In this document: in pieces, positions 25,302-33,748 of the stretch
How positions within the stretch are numbered: the first letter of the stretch is position 1
Layout of the letters: each line of letters begins with the position of its first letter
Source: Rhizobium sp. R711
Lineage (GTDB): Bacteria; Pseudomonadota; Alphaproteobacteria; Rhizobiales; Rhizobiaceae
Assembly (NCBI RefSeq): GCF_002211365.1
Contig: NZ_LOKZ01000038.1
Coordinates: forward strand, 62,001 to 126,000
Length of the DNA: 64,000 nt
Reading direction: 5' to 3'
Notes under the pieces: generated by a model
Databases searched by the model: none
Told to the model about the DNA's origin: nothing
The model's input: the letters and a program-made list of their open reading frames with translations, nothing else
Program-made: the position numbers and the translations under genes

Positions 25302-25813
25302 TCAGATCTTGTCCGTCACTTTCGCTTTTTTTGTTATCTGCTCGAGGAAGCCGAGCATCACCGCGGAGACGACAAACGCCAGATGCATCGCCGTCAGCCA
25401 CATGATCTTGCTATCGGTGTATTGCTCGGCATTCAGGACGACCTGCAGCAAATGGATTGATGAAATTGCCACGATCGACGAGGCGACCTTGATTTTGAGG
25501 CTGCCGGCGTCGAGTTTGCCGATGAACGAGACATCGTCCTCGCTCTCCTCAAAGCGGCTGACGAAATTCTCGTAGCCGGAGATCATCACCATGACGATGA
25601 GGCTGGCGACCAGTGCAGCGTCAATCAGGCCGAGCATAGCGAGGATCATTTACCCTCGTTGAGGACGAATACGCCGCCGGCCACCTTCAGGAATTTGTAG
25701 CCGAAGGAGACAGCATAAACGGCGAGCGCGAGGGAAAGGCCGAGATAGAAGGCGACGAGGATCCAACGGCTCGAAAGGATGATGCGCTCGACGATGAGTT
25801 CGAGTGATTTCAT
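25302..25813 (-). pseudogene. UPF0114 (YqhA-type) membrane protein gene split by a one-base shift
   Basis: Two adjacent frames together spell one UPF0114 protein. The first (25813 to 25646, 55 residues, MKSLELIVERIILSSRW to LNEGK) holds the first membrane helix; the second (25649 to 25302, 115 residues, MILAMLGLIDAALVASLIVMVM onward) holds the other helices and the family signature MISGYENFVSRF and SSIVAISSIHLLQV. E. coli YqhA runs through this joint uninterrupted. The codons read GGT AAA TGA; one more A would restore GGT AAA ATG ATC. The result is a TGA/ATG overlap with GAGGG close before the ATG, so translational coupling could still make both parts. It is either a real disruption, a split gene, or a base-calling error in an A run. 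Confidence 0.75.
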
Positions 25814-25972
25814 GTCTGGTCCTCGCAACGTATAGAAACAATGCTTGACCGATAGCTGCTTGGATGAGCTTTGGGCAACCTGCGCGCTATTCACAGTCTC
25901 GGCATATTTCGCTATCCCGTTGAAACAAATATGTGACGCCGATCGAGCGTGGAGAACCGCGGGGAAACGGGG

Positions 25973-27652
25973 ATGGCAGCATACAAATCCGACATCGAGA
26001 TTGCGCGTGCGGCGGAGAAGAAGCCAATTTTCGAAATTGGTGAAAGGCTTGGCATCCCTCAGGCGCAACTCGCGCCGTATGGGCATGACAAGGCGAAGCT
26101 CAGCGCGCAATTCATTGCCGCGCAGGCAGAGAAGCCCGATGGCAGGCTGATTCTCGTCACGGCAATCAATCCGACCCCTGCCGGCGAGGGCAAGACGACG
26201 ACGACAGTCGGCCTCGGCGATGGGCTGAACCGGATCGGCAAGAAGGCGATCGTCTGCATCCGCGAGGCTTCGCTTGGACCATGTTTCGGAGTGAAGGGCG
26301 GGGCCGCGGGCGGCGGTTATGCGCAGGTCATTCCGATGGAAGACATCAACCTGCATTTCACTGGCGATTTCCACGCTATCACCTCCGCCCACAATCTGCT
26401 CGCCGCAATGATCGACAATCACATCTATTGGGGCAACGAGCAGGACATCGATCTGAGGCGCGTCACCTGGCGGCGCGTGATGGACATGAACGACCGGGCG
26501 CTACGCGAGATGGTCTCCTCGCTAGGCGGCGTGGCCAACGGCTTTCCCAGACAGAACGGCTTCGACATCACCGTCGCTTCCGAGGTGATGGCGATTCTTT
26601 GCCTCGCCAGGGATCTCGAGGATCTGGAAGAACGTCTCGGCAAGATCATCGTCGGTTACCGTCGCGACAAGTCGGCTGTTTCTGCCCGTGACCTGAAGGC
26701 GGATGGGGCAATGGCGGTTCTCCTGAAGGACGCCATGCAGCCGAACCTCGTCCAGACGCTGGAAAACAATCCGGCCTTCGTGCATGGCGGCCCATTCGCC
26801 AACATTGCCCACGGCTGCAACTCGGTCATCGCCACGAAAACGGCGTTGAAGCTCGGTGACTATGTCGTGACCGAAGCGGGTTTCGGCGCGGATCTCGGCG
26901 CCGAGAAGTTCTTCGACATCAAATGCCGCAAGGCGGGATTGAAACCGGATGCCGCTGTCATCGTTGCGACGGTGCGCGCGCTCAAGATGAATGGCGGGGT
27001 GAAGAAGGACGATCTTGGAGCCGAGAATGTTGCCGCGCTGAAGAAGGGCTGCTCCAATCTCGGTCGCCATATCGCCAATGTTCGCAAGTTCGGCGTTCCC
27101 GTCGTCGTCGCCATCAATCACTTTGTCTCGGATACGGACACGGAAATCGCAGCGGTGAAAGAATATGTCTCGCGCTTGGGGGCGGAGGCGATCCTCTGCC
27201 GGCACTGGGCCGAGGGCTCCGCCGGCATCGAGGAGCTCGCCTACAAGGTGGTCGAGCTTGCGGAATCGGGACAGTCGCGATTTGCGCCGCTCTATCCCGA
27301 CGATGTCTCCCTGTTCGAGAAGATCGAGATCGTGGCTTCGAAGATTTACCACGCAGGTGAGGTGACGGCTGATAAGGCGGTCAGGGACCAGTTACATGCC
27401 TGGGAGGAGCAGGGTTACGGGCATCTGCCGGTCTGCATGGCTAAGACGCAATACTCCTTTTCGACCGATCCGAACCTGCGGGGCGCGCCCGAAGGGCATA
27501 TCGTGCCGGTTCGTGAAGTGCGTCTCTCGGCTGGCGCGGGTTTCGTCGTCGCCATCACCGGTGAGATCATGACGATGCCCGGCCTGCCGCGATCGCCCTC
27601 GGCGGAGCGGATCTATCTCAATGATCAGGGCTATATCGAGGGATTGTTCTGA
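25973..27652 (+). CDS. fhs: Formate--tetrahydrofolate ligase
   Basis: A 559-residue cytoplasmic enzyme that makes 10-formyl-THF from formate, THF and ATP for one-carbon metabolism. The family P-loop-like motif TPAGEGKTTTTVGLGDGL lies near residue 65, followed by REASLGPCFGVKGGAAGGGYAQVIPMEDINLHFTGD, which is near invariant in Fhs, and GFGADLGAEKFFDIKCR. Length matches the family of about 557. ATG 25973 is preferred to the in-frame GTG 25949 because the family begins just before the SDIEIA region and a GGGG stretch precedes it. No other folate gene is adjacent. A weak 8-bp hairpin follows the stop at 27654-27672. Confidence 0.96.
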   Translation: MAAYKSDIEIARAAEKKPIFEIGERLGIPQAQLAPYGHDKAKLSAQFIAAQAEKPDGRLILVTAINPTPAGEGKTTTTVGLGDGLNRIGKKAIVCIREASLGPCFGVKGGAAGGGYAQVIPMEDINLHFTGDFHAITSAHNLLAAMIDNHIYWGNEQDIDLRRVTWRRVMDMNDRALREMVSSLGGVANGFPRQNGFDITVASEVMAILCLARDLEDLEERLGKIIVGYRRDKSAVSARDLKADGAMAVLLKDAMQPNLVQTLENNPAFVHGGPFANIAHGCNSVIATKTALKLGDYVVTEAGFGADLGAEKFFDIKCRKAGLKPDAAVIVATVRALKMNGGVKKDDLGAENVAALKKGCSNLGRHIANVRKFGVPVVVAINHFVSDTDTEIAAVKEYVSRLGAEAILCRHWAEGSAGIEELAYKVVELAESGQSRFAPLYPDDVSLFEKIEIVASKIYHAGEVTADKAVRDQLHAWEEQGYGHLPVCMAKTQYSFSTDPNLRGAPEGHIVPVREVRLSAGAGFVVAITGEIMTMPGLPRSPSAERIYLNDQGYIEGLF

Positions 27653-27700
27653 TCTCTCCGCAATGCGGGGAGGTTTATCCGGCGTGGATTGGAAACGACG

Positions 27701-27961
27701 ATGTCACTTTGTAGCTTTGCTCGATGCCATGTTCTTGCAGTGGCGGCGGTTCTTTTATTGCCTGTGAACGGCGTTGTGGCTGGCAAGCAGGTTGCTCCCG
27801 AACAAAGCATGGCCGACTTTATGAATAGGAATCCCGACTGCACGGAATTCGGCGATCAGTGTTCGATTTGTGCCGTGGTCGATGGCAAAGCCGCTTGCTC
27901 CACGCCCAAGATCGCCTGCATCAAGGCACCTTATGTCTGCACTCGGCGCAGAGGAGATTGA
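27701..27961 (+). CDS. Small secreted cysteine-rich protein, unknown
   Basis: An 86-residue protein with a signal peptide (FARCHVLAVAAVLLLPVNGVVA) and six cysteines in the mature part (PDCTEF, DQCSICAVV, AACSTPK, IACIKAPYVCTRR), which suggests two or three disulphides in the periplasm. I do not recognise a family. ATG 27701 is chosen because the signal peptide starts there; a TTG at 27689 is in frame. It lies downstream of fhs and convergent with the extensin-like gene. Confidence 0.6.
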   Translation: MSLCSFARCHVLAVAAVLLLPVNGVVAGKQVAPEQSMADFMNRNPDCTEFGDQCSICAVVDGKAACSTPKIACIKAPYVCTRRRGD

Positions 27962-28002
27962 GTCGGCAAGCCCAGAGCGTCGGCAACAATTAGCGAAGCC
28001 TG

Positions 28003-28854
28003 CTAGTGGCAATAGCGATATCCTCCGTTCCGCTCCAACACATCGAGATGGAAGTGCGTTTCGTGGGCTGCGTCACTTTCAGGATCCAGCACCGTGGTGA
28101 AGTAGAGACAGCCGGCAGCGCTGATCGTGCGCTGGAAGGCTCCGATCAGTGTTGGATCTTCCCTGCGGGGCTGCACCGCGATGTCCTTGCCCCTTTCGAA
28201 GCTGAAGCTTGCAATGTCGATCGCGTTACCGCGTGCATGCTCTGACACCTTGCCGGTCTCCGCCCCATTGCGCAGGCGGCAGATATAGGATGATGCCTGA
28301 TTGACGCTGACAATGTTTCCCTGATCCGACGCGGCGACCCTGGCGGCCGGTATCACGCTCTCCTTCATCCAGCGAGCAAGGGCCAGGGCGACAGGGCATC
28401 GAAAGACCGCGTCCGGTTTGATTTTGATGCCCGGTAGCACTTCGGTGACCTTGATTGGTTTGTCGATGCCGCAGCCGTTGCCATCGTCGATCCGCGATAT
28501 GTCCGTGAAGACAACGCCAAGGCTCTGCAGCTCTTTGATACATTCGGAATGTTCCTCATCACTTTCTGCTGCGATTGTCAGATGCTGCTCTTCCAGCGTT
28601 TGCTGAGAAGGGAGTTTCGGTCCCTGCTTCTCTGGCTCGGCAGAAGTGTCGGTCGGCGGCGGCTCGGTCGACGGCGCTCCCGCATCGGGCCGGTCCGGCT
28701 TTGGTTCAGGCGTTGGCGGAGTCGTTGGAGCTTGGGGAGCCGGGCCGGATTCCGCTGGCCGGATTTGCGGCTGGGGGCCCTTCTTCGGCAGGCTGGCGCT
28801 GGCCAAAAGTCCGATGCAGCTCAGCGCTGCCAGAATCACGATAATCTTCTTCAC
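28003..28854 (-). CDS. Extensin-like C-terminal domain protein (LAS-type peptidase fold)
   Basis: A 283-residue protein with an N-terminal hydrophobic signal (KKIIVILAALSCIGLLASA), a Pro-rich linker of about 60 residues, and a C-terminal extensin-like domain with CGIDKPIKV, ASSYICRLRNG, SEHARGNAIDIASF and HETHFHLDV. The HxxGNAxDI and HFH motifs are the metal-site pattern of LAS peptidases (D-Ala-D-Ala carboxypeptidase fold), so a peptidoglycan-related activity is plausible though unproven for this family. Cysteines in the domain suggest disulphides. The start is GTG 28854 with GGTGG four bases upstream. It is divergent from the TonB receptor across an AT-rich region carrying two iron boxes. 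Confidence 0.82.
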   Translation of the reverse strand: MKKIIVILAALSCIGLLASASLPKKGPQPQIRPAESGPAPQAPTTPPTPEPKPDRPDAGAPSTEPPPTDTSAEPEKQGPKLPSQQTLEEQHLTIAAESDEEHSECIKELQSLGVVFTDISRIDDGNGCGIDKPIKVTEVLPGIKIKPDAVFRCPVALALARWMKESVIPAARVAASDQGNIVSVNQASSYICRLRNGAETGKVSEHARGNAIDIASFSFERGKDIAVQPRREDPTLIGAFQRTISAAGCLYFTTVLDPESDAAHETHFHLDVLERNGGYRYCH

Positions 28855-28945
28855 GCATCCACCCGTTGTATATTTATGCGGGAGGAGAACGTGTGGATGC
28901 GATTTTCGTTGCAATTTCGCAACGTTGATCGTTGCGGTAAAAATA

Positions 28946-28960
28946 TGACTTATTAAATCA
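28946..28960. promoter_or_regulatory. IRO box (RirA-type TGA-N9-TCA), copy 1
   Basis: TGACTTATTAAATCA fits the rhizobial iron-responsive operator TGA-N9-TCA bound by RirA when iron is sufficient. It lies 158 bases before the TonB receptor start, in an AT-rich promoter region. Binding by RirA is inferred from the motif and the nature of the target gene. Confidence 0.6.
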
Positions 28961-28982
28961 AGATAACATTGGCCTGATATAT

Positions 28983-28997
28983 TGACAATAATACTCA
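28983..28997. promoter_or_regulatory. IRO box (RirA-type TGA-N9-TCA), copy 2
   Basis: TGACAATAATACTCA is a second exact TGA-N9-TCA match, 37 bp downstream of the first (about 3.5 helical turns). Two boxes in the same 60 bases upstream of a haem-type receptor strengthen both calls. Confidence 0.6.
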
Positions 28998-29117
28998 TGT
29001 TTTTTATGCGGCAAAAAGAAGGCGAAAATCTTCGTCTGAATGCCTAGCCAGCCCATCGAAAACGCAGCCGCGTCACGACCAGCCAGCCCGGTGACATTAT
29101 CTCAAGGGGTTGTTTTC

Positions 29118-31235
29118 ATGATCGTCCAGCACTCGCGCTCGGTTCTACTCGCCTGCACGGCACTCGCCATCGTTATGCCTTCCGCCATCGCCCTCGCACA
29201 AAGCGCACCTTCAACCGCGCAGACTACCGAAGAGCAAAAGGCAAAGAGCGAAGCTGATACCTTCCTCTCGCCCATCATCGTGAAGGGTAGCAGGCAGGCC
29301 GCCAACGATCCCTACACCAAGCCGGGTCCTTCAAGCACGGTCACGGCAGACCAGATTGATCTCCAGGCGGGGCAGGGCACGGATGATCTGTTTCGCAGCG
29401 TTCCGGGAACGTCGACGGCCAATAATCCCCAGAACCCCGGTGTAGCCGTCAACATTCGCGGTTTCGAGGGGTCCGGCCGCGTCAACATGTCGATCGACGG
29501 CGTCCGCCAGAACTTCAGGTTCACTGGTCACGAGGCGCAGGGCTTTACCTATATCGATCCGGCGTTCCTGGCGGGCATCGATGTGACCCGTGGATCAGTT
29601 ACCGGTATCGGCGGCGGTGCGTTGGCTGGTACGGTCAATTTCCGCACCTATAACATCGATGATCTGATCCAGGGCGACAAGAACTACGGCGGCATCGTCT
29701 CCGCGACGGTCGGGACCAACGAACTCGGCTGGTCCGAGTCGGCTATCGGCGCCTATCGGTTCAACGATGTCTTTGCCGTTCTCGGCGGTATCAGCAAGAG
29801 CGATCCGGGCAATTTTGAAAACGGTGACGGTGTGACCGTGCCTTACACAGAGCAGGATCTGATTTCGGGCATGCTGAAGGCGGAAATCACGCCGAACGCC
29901 GAGAACACCATCAAGCTCGGTGGGATCAGCTACGACAACGACTTCTTCGCGAACTCGTACTTCCAGAACGTGAAGAACAAGACGTTTACCGCCAGCTATG
30001 CCTATACGCCCGGCGACAACGACTTGATCGATTTCAAGACGAACTTCTACTATAACCGCCTTGAGATGCAGTACGATACGAACGCCACGGGCGGCGGTTC
30101 GGCTGCCGGTCGCCGGATCAAGGACACCGGCATTGGCTTCGATGTCTCCAACACGTCCAAGTTCGATGTCGGCGACGTCGCGGTCACCACCAATTATGGT
30201 GTCGAATACTTCCACGACGACTATGACGTGATCAACAGCCGGACGCAGCCTTTGGGTGGCGTCAATGGCAGTGGCAAAAGCGCTATCCTCGGCGTTTTCG
30301 ACACGACCACGCTGACCTACGGCATGGCGGACCTGACGCTCGGTTTGCGTTACGACCACTTCAACCTCGACGGATCGGGCGCTGTCGTTGCCAGGAATCC
30401 GTTGGGCTTGCCAGCCGGTCCGTACACCGTCGACAAGTCAGAGGGGCGTCTGAACCCGAGCGTCACCTTCGCACTGAATCCGACCGAGTGGTTCCAGCCC
30501 TACGTGACGTACGCGGAAACCCAGCGTGCGCCGACCGTCAACGAGATCTTTGCCGGCGGTACACATCCAGGAGGGACGCAGAGCTTCTTCCCGAATCCGT
30601 TCCTGGAGCCGGAAACCTCCAAGGGTTGGGAAATCGGCGCGAATATCAAGTTTGATGGACTGCTGGATGCGGGCGATAGCTTCCGCCTAAAGGCAAATTA
30701 CTTCTACGACAACATCGACAATTACATCACCGCCGCACTTCTCAACGGTGGTCGGCAGATCTTCTTCGTCAACAATCCGGGCACGTCCAGAGTCAGCGGC
30801 TTCGAGCTGCAGGCCGCCTACGATGCGGGCTTTGTCTTCGGTGATCTTGCCTACACCTACACGGATACGAACCTGCCGTCGCAGGTCAACGGCTTTGGCG
30901 TGCAAAGCTACCTGCCTGACAGCATCTTCAGCGCGACGCTCGGTGCCCGCTTCCTCGAGGATCAGCGCCTCACCGTTGGCTCGCGCTTCTATGCCGTCAG
31001 CCGAGCTTACGTCGGAAGCGTGAATGTTGCCGCTGGAACCAGCCCGTACCAGCCAGGCTACGGATTGGTCGACCTCTTTGCGAACTACAAGTTCGAAAAG
31101 GGCTTCGAGCTCACCGGAAGCGTCACCAACGTCTTCGACAAGACCTACACGCCTGCGTCTAGCACGATTGCAGGCAACACCATTGAAACCGGTCGTGGGC
31201 GGACGTTCATGATCACGGCACGCGCACGCTTCTAA
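29118..31235 (+). CDS. TonB-dependent haem/haemoglobin-type outer-membrane receptor
   Basis: A 705-residue outer-membrane receptor. After the signal peptide (LACTALAIVMPSAIALA) come the plug domain (VTADQIDLQAGQGTDDLFRSVPGTST, VNIRGFEGSGRVNMSIDGVRQNF) and a beta-barrel ending in the canonical C-terminal Phe (RTFMITARARF). QRAPTVNEIFAGG, a following His and PNPFLEPETS match the FRAP/NPNL box of haem receptors such as HmuR/ShmR, so haem or haemoglobin is the likely ligand. ATG 29118 has AAGGGG eight bases upstream. Two TGA-N9-TCA iron boxes lie upstream, so expression should rise under iron limitation. The hmuTUV transport genes are not adjacent. Confidence 0.88.
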   Translation: MIVQHSRSVLLACTALAIVMPSAIALAQSAPSTAQTTEEQKAKSEADTFLSPIIVKGSRQAANDPYTKPGPSSTVTADQIDLQAGQGTDDLFRSVPGTSTANNPQNPGVAVNIRGFEGSGRVNMSIDGVRQNFRFTGHEAQGFTYIDPAFLAGIDVTRGSVTGIGGGALAGTVNFRTYNIDDLIQGDKNYGGIVSATVGTNELGWSESAIGAYRFNDVFAVLGGISKSDPGNFENGDGVTVPYTEQDLISGMLKAEITPNAENTIKLGGISYDNDFFANSYFQNVKNKTFTASYAYTPGDNDLIDFKTNFYYNRLEMQYDTNATGGGSAAGRRIKDTGIGFDVSNTSKFDVGDVAVTTNYGVEYFHDDYDVINSRTQPLGGVNGSGKSAILGVFDTTTLTYGMADLTLGLRYDHFNLDGSGAVVARNPLGLPAGPYTVDKSEGRLNPSVTFALNPTEWFQPYVTYAETQRAPTVNEIFAGGTHPGGTQSFFPNPFLEPETSKGWEIGANIKFDGLLDAGDSFRLKANYFYDNIDNYITAALLNGGRQIFFVNNPGTSRVSGFELQAAYDAGFVFGDLAYTYTDTNLPSQVNGFGVQSYLPDSIFSATLGARFLEDQRLTVGSRFYAVSRAYVGSVNVAAGTSPYQPGYGLVDLFANYKFEKGFELTGSVTNVFDKTYTPASSTIAGNTIETGRGRTFMITARARF

Positions 31236-31254
31236 TCGGCTCGCGCATCACGAA

Positions 31255-31279
31255 GGGTGGCCACCATGCCGCCCTTTTT
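31255..31279 (+). terminator. Terminator of the TonB receptor gene
   Basis: GGGTGGC pairs with GCCGCCC (7 bp, one G-T) across a 6-base loop and is followed by five T, 20 bases after the stop. Confidence 0.75.
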
Positions 31280-31298
31280 CATTCGTGGGATTCGGCTC

Positions 31299-31326
31299 TT
31301 GCGCTCGGTCCGATCTCACGCTAACA
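31299..31326 (+). promoter_or_regulatory. Probable trp promoter (-35/-10)
   Basis: TTGCGC at 31299-31304 and CTAACA at 31321-31326 are 16 bases apart. The predicted start would fall within a few bases of the trpL ATG at 31336, in line with the leaderless trpL transcript known in Sinorhizobium. The -10 match is only fair. Confidence 0.4.
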
Positions 31327-31335
31327 ATTCCGCCC

Positions 31336-31380
31336 ATGAACACGTCCTTGAACATTGCAGTTTGGTGGTGGGCTCGCTGA
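31336..31380 (+). CDS. trpL: trp leader peptide (peTrpL type)
   Basis: The 14-codon frame reads MNTSLNIAVWWWAR and stops with TGA. Three consecutive Trp codons let the ribosome sense charged tRNA-Trp. The Sinorhizobium meliloti leader peptide has the same length and the same WWWAR end. In that species the attenuated RNA (rnTrpL) also acts in trans as a small RNA and the peptide itself affects multidrug-resistance mRNAs; whether that holds here is inference. The ATG is close to the predicted transcription start, so translation is probably leaderless. Confidence 0.9.
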   Translation: MNTSLNIAVWWWAR

Positions 31381-31448
31381 GGCGGCCTCGACCAATCGTG
31401 TCCAAAGACGACGAGTGAGCCGCCCGGAAAACGCCAGGCGGCTTTTTT
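31381..31448 (+). terminator. trp attenuator with alternative hairpins
   Basis: The terminator stem is AGCCGCC (31418-31424) with GGCGGCT (31437-31443), followed by six T. The antiterminator forms when GGCGGC at 31381-31386, directly after the trpL stop, pairs with GCCGCC at 31419-31424, the same bases used by the terminator. This gives the classic choice set by ribosome stalling at the Trp codons. When terminated, it releases an RNA of about 110 nt. Confidence 0.88.
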
Positions 31449-31494
31449 GTTTTTAAGGCTGCCTGTCATCCGGGCCCGATAACGGAGTGGAACA

Positions 31495-33684
31495 ATGGTA
31501 ACGATCCTTCGGGATGACGGAGCGGAAATCTACGAGACGAAGGGCGGCATATCGGTCACCCGGCAGCGCAGGGCGATCCCTTACGCTGACGCGGTCTCGT
31601 CCTATATCGACAAGCTCGACGAGCGCCGCGGCGCGGTGTTTTCGTCGAACTACGAATATCCGGGCCGTTACACCCGCTGGGATACCGCTATCGTCGATCC
31701 GCCGCTCGGTATTTCCTGCAACGGTCGCCACGTATGGATCCAAGCCTATAACGAGCGCGGCGAGGTTATCCTCGGCTTTGTCACGGAGCGGCTAAAGACA
31801 GTTTCGGATATGGTGCTTGGCGCTTCGACGGCGCGGCGGCTGGATCTGACTGTCAAGAAGCCTGAGCGCGCCTTTACCGAGGAGGAGCGCTCGAAGATCC
31901 CGACGGTGTTCACCGTTCTGCGCGCCATCACCGAGCTGTTTTATTCCCAGGCGGATGCCAGCCTTGGTCTTTATGGCGCCTTCGGCTACGATCTTGCCTT
32001 CCAATTCGATGCGATCAATCTGAAGCTGACGCGCCCGGCCGACCAGCGCGATATGGTTCTTTACCTGCCGGATGAGATCCTTGTCGTCGACAACTATTCG
32101 GCCAAGGCCTGGATCGACCGCTACGACTTCGAAAAGGGCGGGCTTTCGACCGAGGGCAAGGCCGGCGACATTCCGGCAGAACCCTTCCAGCGCACCGATG
32201 CCATTCCGCCGAAGAGCGATCATCGCCCCGGCGAGTATGCCGACCTCGTCGTCAAGGCGAAGGAGAGCTTCCGCAAGGGTGACCTCTTCGAAGTGGTTCC
32301 GGGCCAGAAGTTCATGGAGCGCTGCGACAGCAAGCCGTCGGACATTTCCAAGCGGCTGAAGGCGATCAACCCGTCGCCCTATTCCTTCTTCATCAATCTC
32401 GGAAATCAGGAATATCTGGTCGGCGCCTCGCCCGAAATGTTTGTGCGTGTCTCCGGCCGCCGCATCGAGACCTGCCCGATCTCCGGCACGATCAAGCGCG
32501 GCGACGATCCGATTGCCGACAGCGAGCAGATCCTCAAGCTGCTGAATTCCAAGAAGGATGAGTCCGAGCTGACGATGTGCTCGGACGTCGACCGCAACGA
32601 CAAGAGCCGCGTTTGCGAGCCGGGTTCGGTGAAGGTCATCGGCCGCCGCCAGATCGAGATGTATTCGCGTCTCATCCACACGGTCGATCACATCGAGGGG
32701 CGCCTGCGCGACGACATGGATGCTTTTGACGGCTTCCTTAGCCACGCCTGGGCGGTGACGGTCACCGGTGCGCCGAAGCTTTGGGCCATGCGCTTCATCG
32801 AAAGCCACGAGAAGAGCCCGCGCGCCTGGTACGGCGGTGCAATCGGCATGGTCGGCTTTAACGGCGACATGAATACCGGCCTCACGCTGCGCACGGTTCG
32901 CATCAAGGACGGGATCGCCGAAGTCCGGGCAGGGGCGACCTTGCTCAACGATTCCGATCCGCACGAAGAAGAAGCCGAAACCGAACTGAAGGCCTCCGCC
33001 ATGCTTTCCGCCATCCGCGATGCCAAGGCCGGCAACTCCGGCAAGGTCAGTCGCGACGTCGCTGCCGTCGGCAAGGGCGTCAAGATCCTGCTTGTCGACC
33101 ACGAAGACAGCTTTGTCCACACGCTCGCCAATTATTTCCGCCAGACGGGCGCGACGGTTTCCACCGTCCGCACGCCGGTGCCGGAAGAAATCTTCGACCG
33201 GCTGGATCCTGATCTCGTCGTGCTCTCGCCGGGTCCCGGCAATCCGAAGGACTTCGATTGCAAGGCGACGATCAAGAAGGCGCGCGCACGCAACCTGCCG
33301 ATCTTCGGCGTCTGCCTCGGGCTGCAGGCGCTGGCGGAGGCCTATGGTGGCGAGCTCAGGCATCTGGCGCTGCCGATGCACGGCAAGCCGTCGCGCATCC
33401 GCGTGCTGGAACCGGGCATCGTGTTCTCGGGACTCGGCAAGGAGGTGACGGTCGGGCGCTATCACTCGATCTTTGCCGATCCCTCGACGCTGCCGCGTGA
33501 CTTCATCATCACGGCGGAAAGCGAGGATGGCACGATCATGGGCATCGAGCACGAGAAGGAGCCGATCGCCGCTGTGCAATTCCACCCGGAGTCGATCATG
33601 ACGCTTGGTGGTGATGCCGGCATGCGGATGATCGAGAACGTCGTTGCGCACCTTTCACGCAAGGCAAAGACCAAGGCGGCCTGA
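31495..33684 (+). CDS. trpE(G): Fused anthranilate synthase TrpE(G)
   Basis: A 729-residue bifunctional enzyme. The N-terminal two thirds is TrpE (chorismate-binding; SPYSFFINLGNQEYLVGASPEMFVRV, CPISGTIKRGDDPIADSE, ELTMCSDVDRNDKSRVCEPGSV, YGGAIGMVGFNGD) and the last 200 residues are the glutamine amidotransferase TrpG (ILLVDHEDSFVHTLANYF, LSPGPGNPKDF, GVCLGLQALAEAYGG with the catalytic Cys, and AVQFHPESIM with His-Glu). It makes anthranilate from chorismate and glutamine, the first step of tryptophan synthesis. The fusion is typical of Rhizobiaceae. GGAG precedes the ATG. Expression is controlled by the upstream trpL attenuator. Confidence 0.97.
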   Translation: MVTILRDDGAEIYETKGGISVTRQRRAIPYADAVSSYIDKLDERRGAVFSSNYEYPGRYTRWDTAIVDPPLGISCNGRHVWIQAYNERGEVILGFVTERLKTVSDMVLGASTARRLDLTVKKPERAFTEEERSKIPTVFTVLRAITELFYSQADASLGLYGAFGYDLAFQFDAINLKLTRPADQRDMVLYLPDEILVVDNYSAKAWIDRYDFEKGGLSTEGKAGDIPAEPFQRTDAIPPKSDHRPGEYADLVVKAKESFRKGDLFEVVPGQKFMERCDSKPSDISKRLKAINPSPYSFFINLGNQEYLVGASPEMFVRVSGRRIETCPISGTIKRGDDPIADSEQILKLLNSKKDESELTMCSDVDRNDKSRVCEPGSVKVIGRRQIEMYSRLIHTVDHIEGRLRDDMDAFDGFLSHAWAVTVTGAPKLWAMRFIESHEKSPRAWYGGAIGMVGFNGDMNTGLTLRTVRIKDGIAEVRAGATLLNDSDPHEEEAETELKASAMLSAIRDAKAGNSGKVSRDVAAVGKGVKILLVDHEDSFVHTLANYFRQTGATVSTVRTPVPEEIFDRLDPDLVVLSPGPGNPKDFDCKATIKKARARNLPIFGVCLGLQALAEAYGGELRHLALPMHGKPSRIRVLEPGIVFSGLGKEVTVGRYHSIFADPSTLPRDFIITAESEDGTIMGIEHEKEPIAAVQFHPESIMTLGGDAGMRMIENVVAHLSRKAKTKAA

Positions 33685-33748
33685 CCTTCGCATCCTGGCG
33701 CCGCCCCGACCGGTCATTTGCCGCGATGGATCATCCGGAGCAAATGGC

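Noticed and set aside
31792..33651. 619-codon open frame antisense to trpE(G)
   Set aside because: A mirror of a conserved gene; its composition is that of reversed GC-rich codons and it has no ribosome site.
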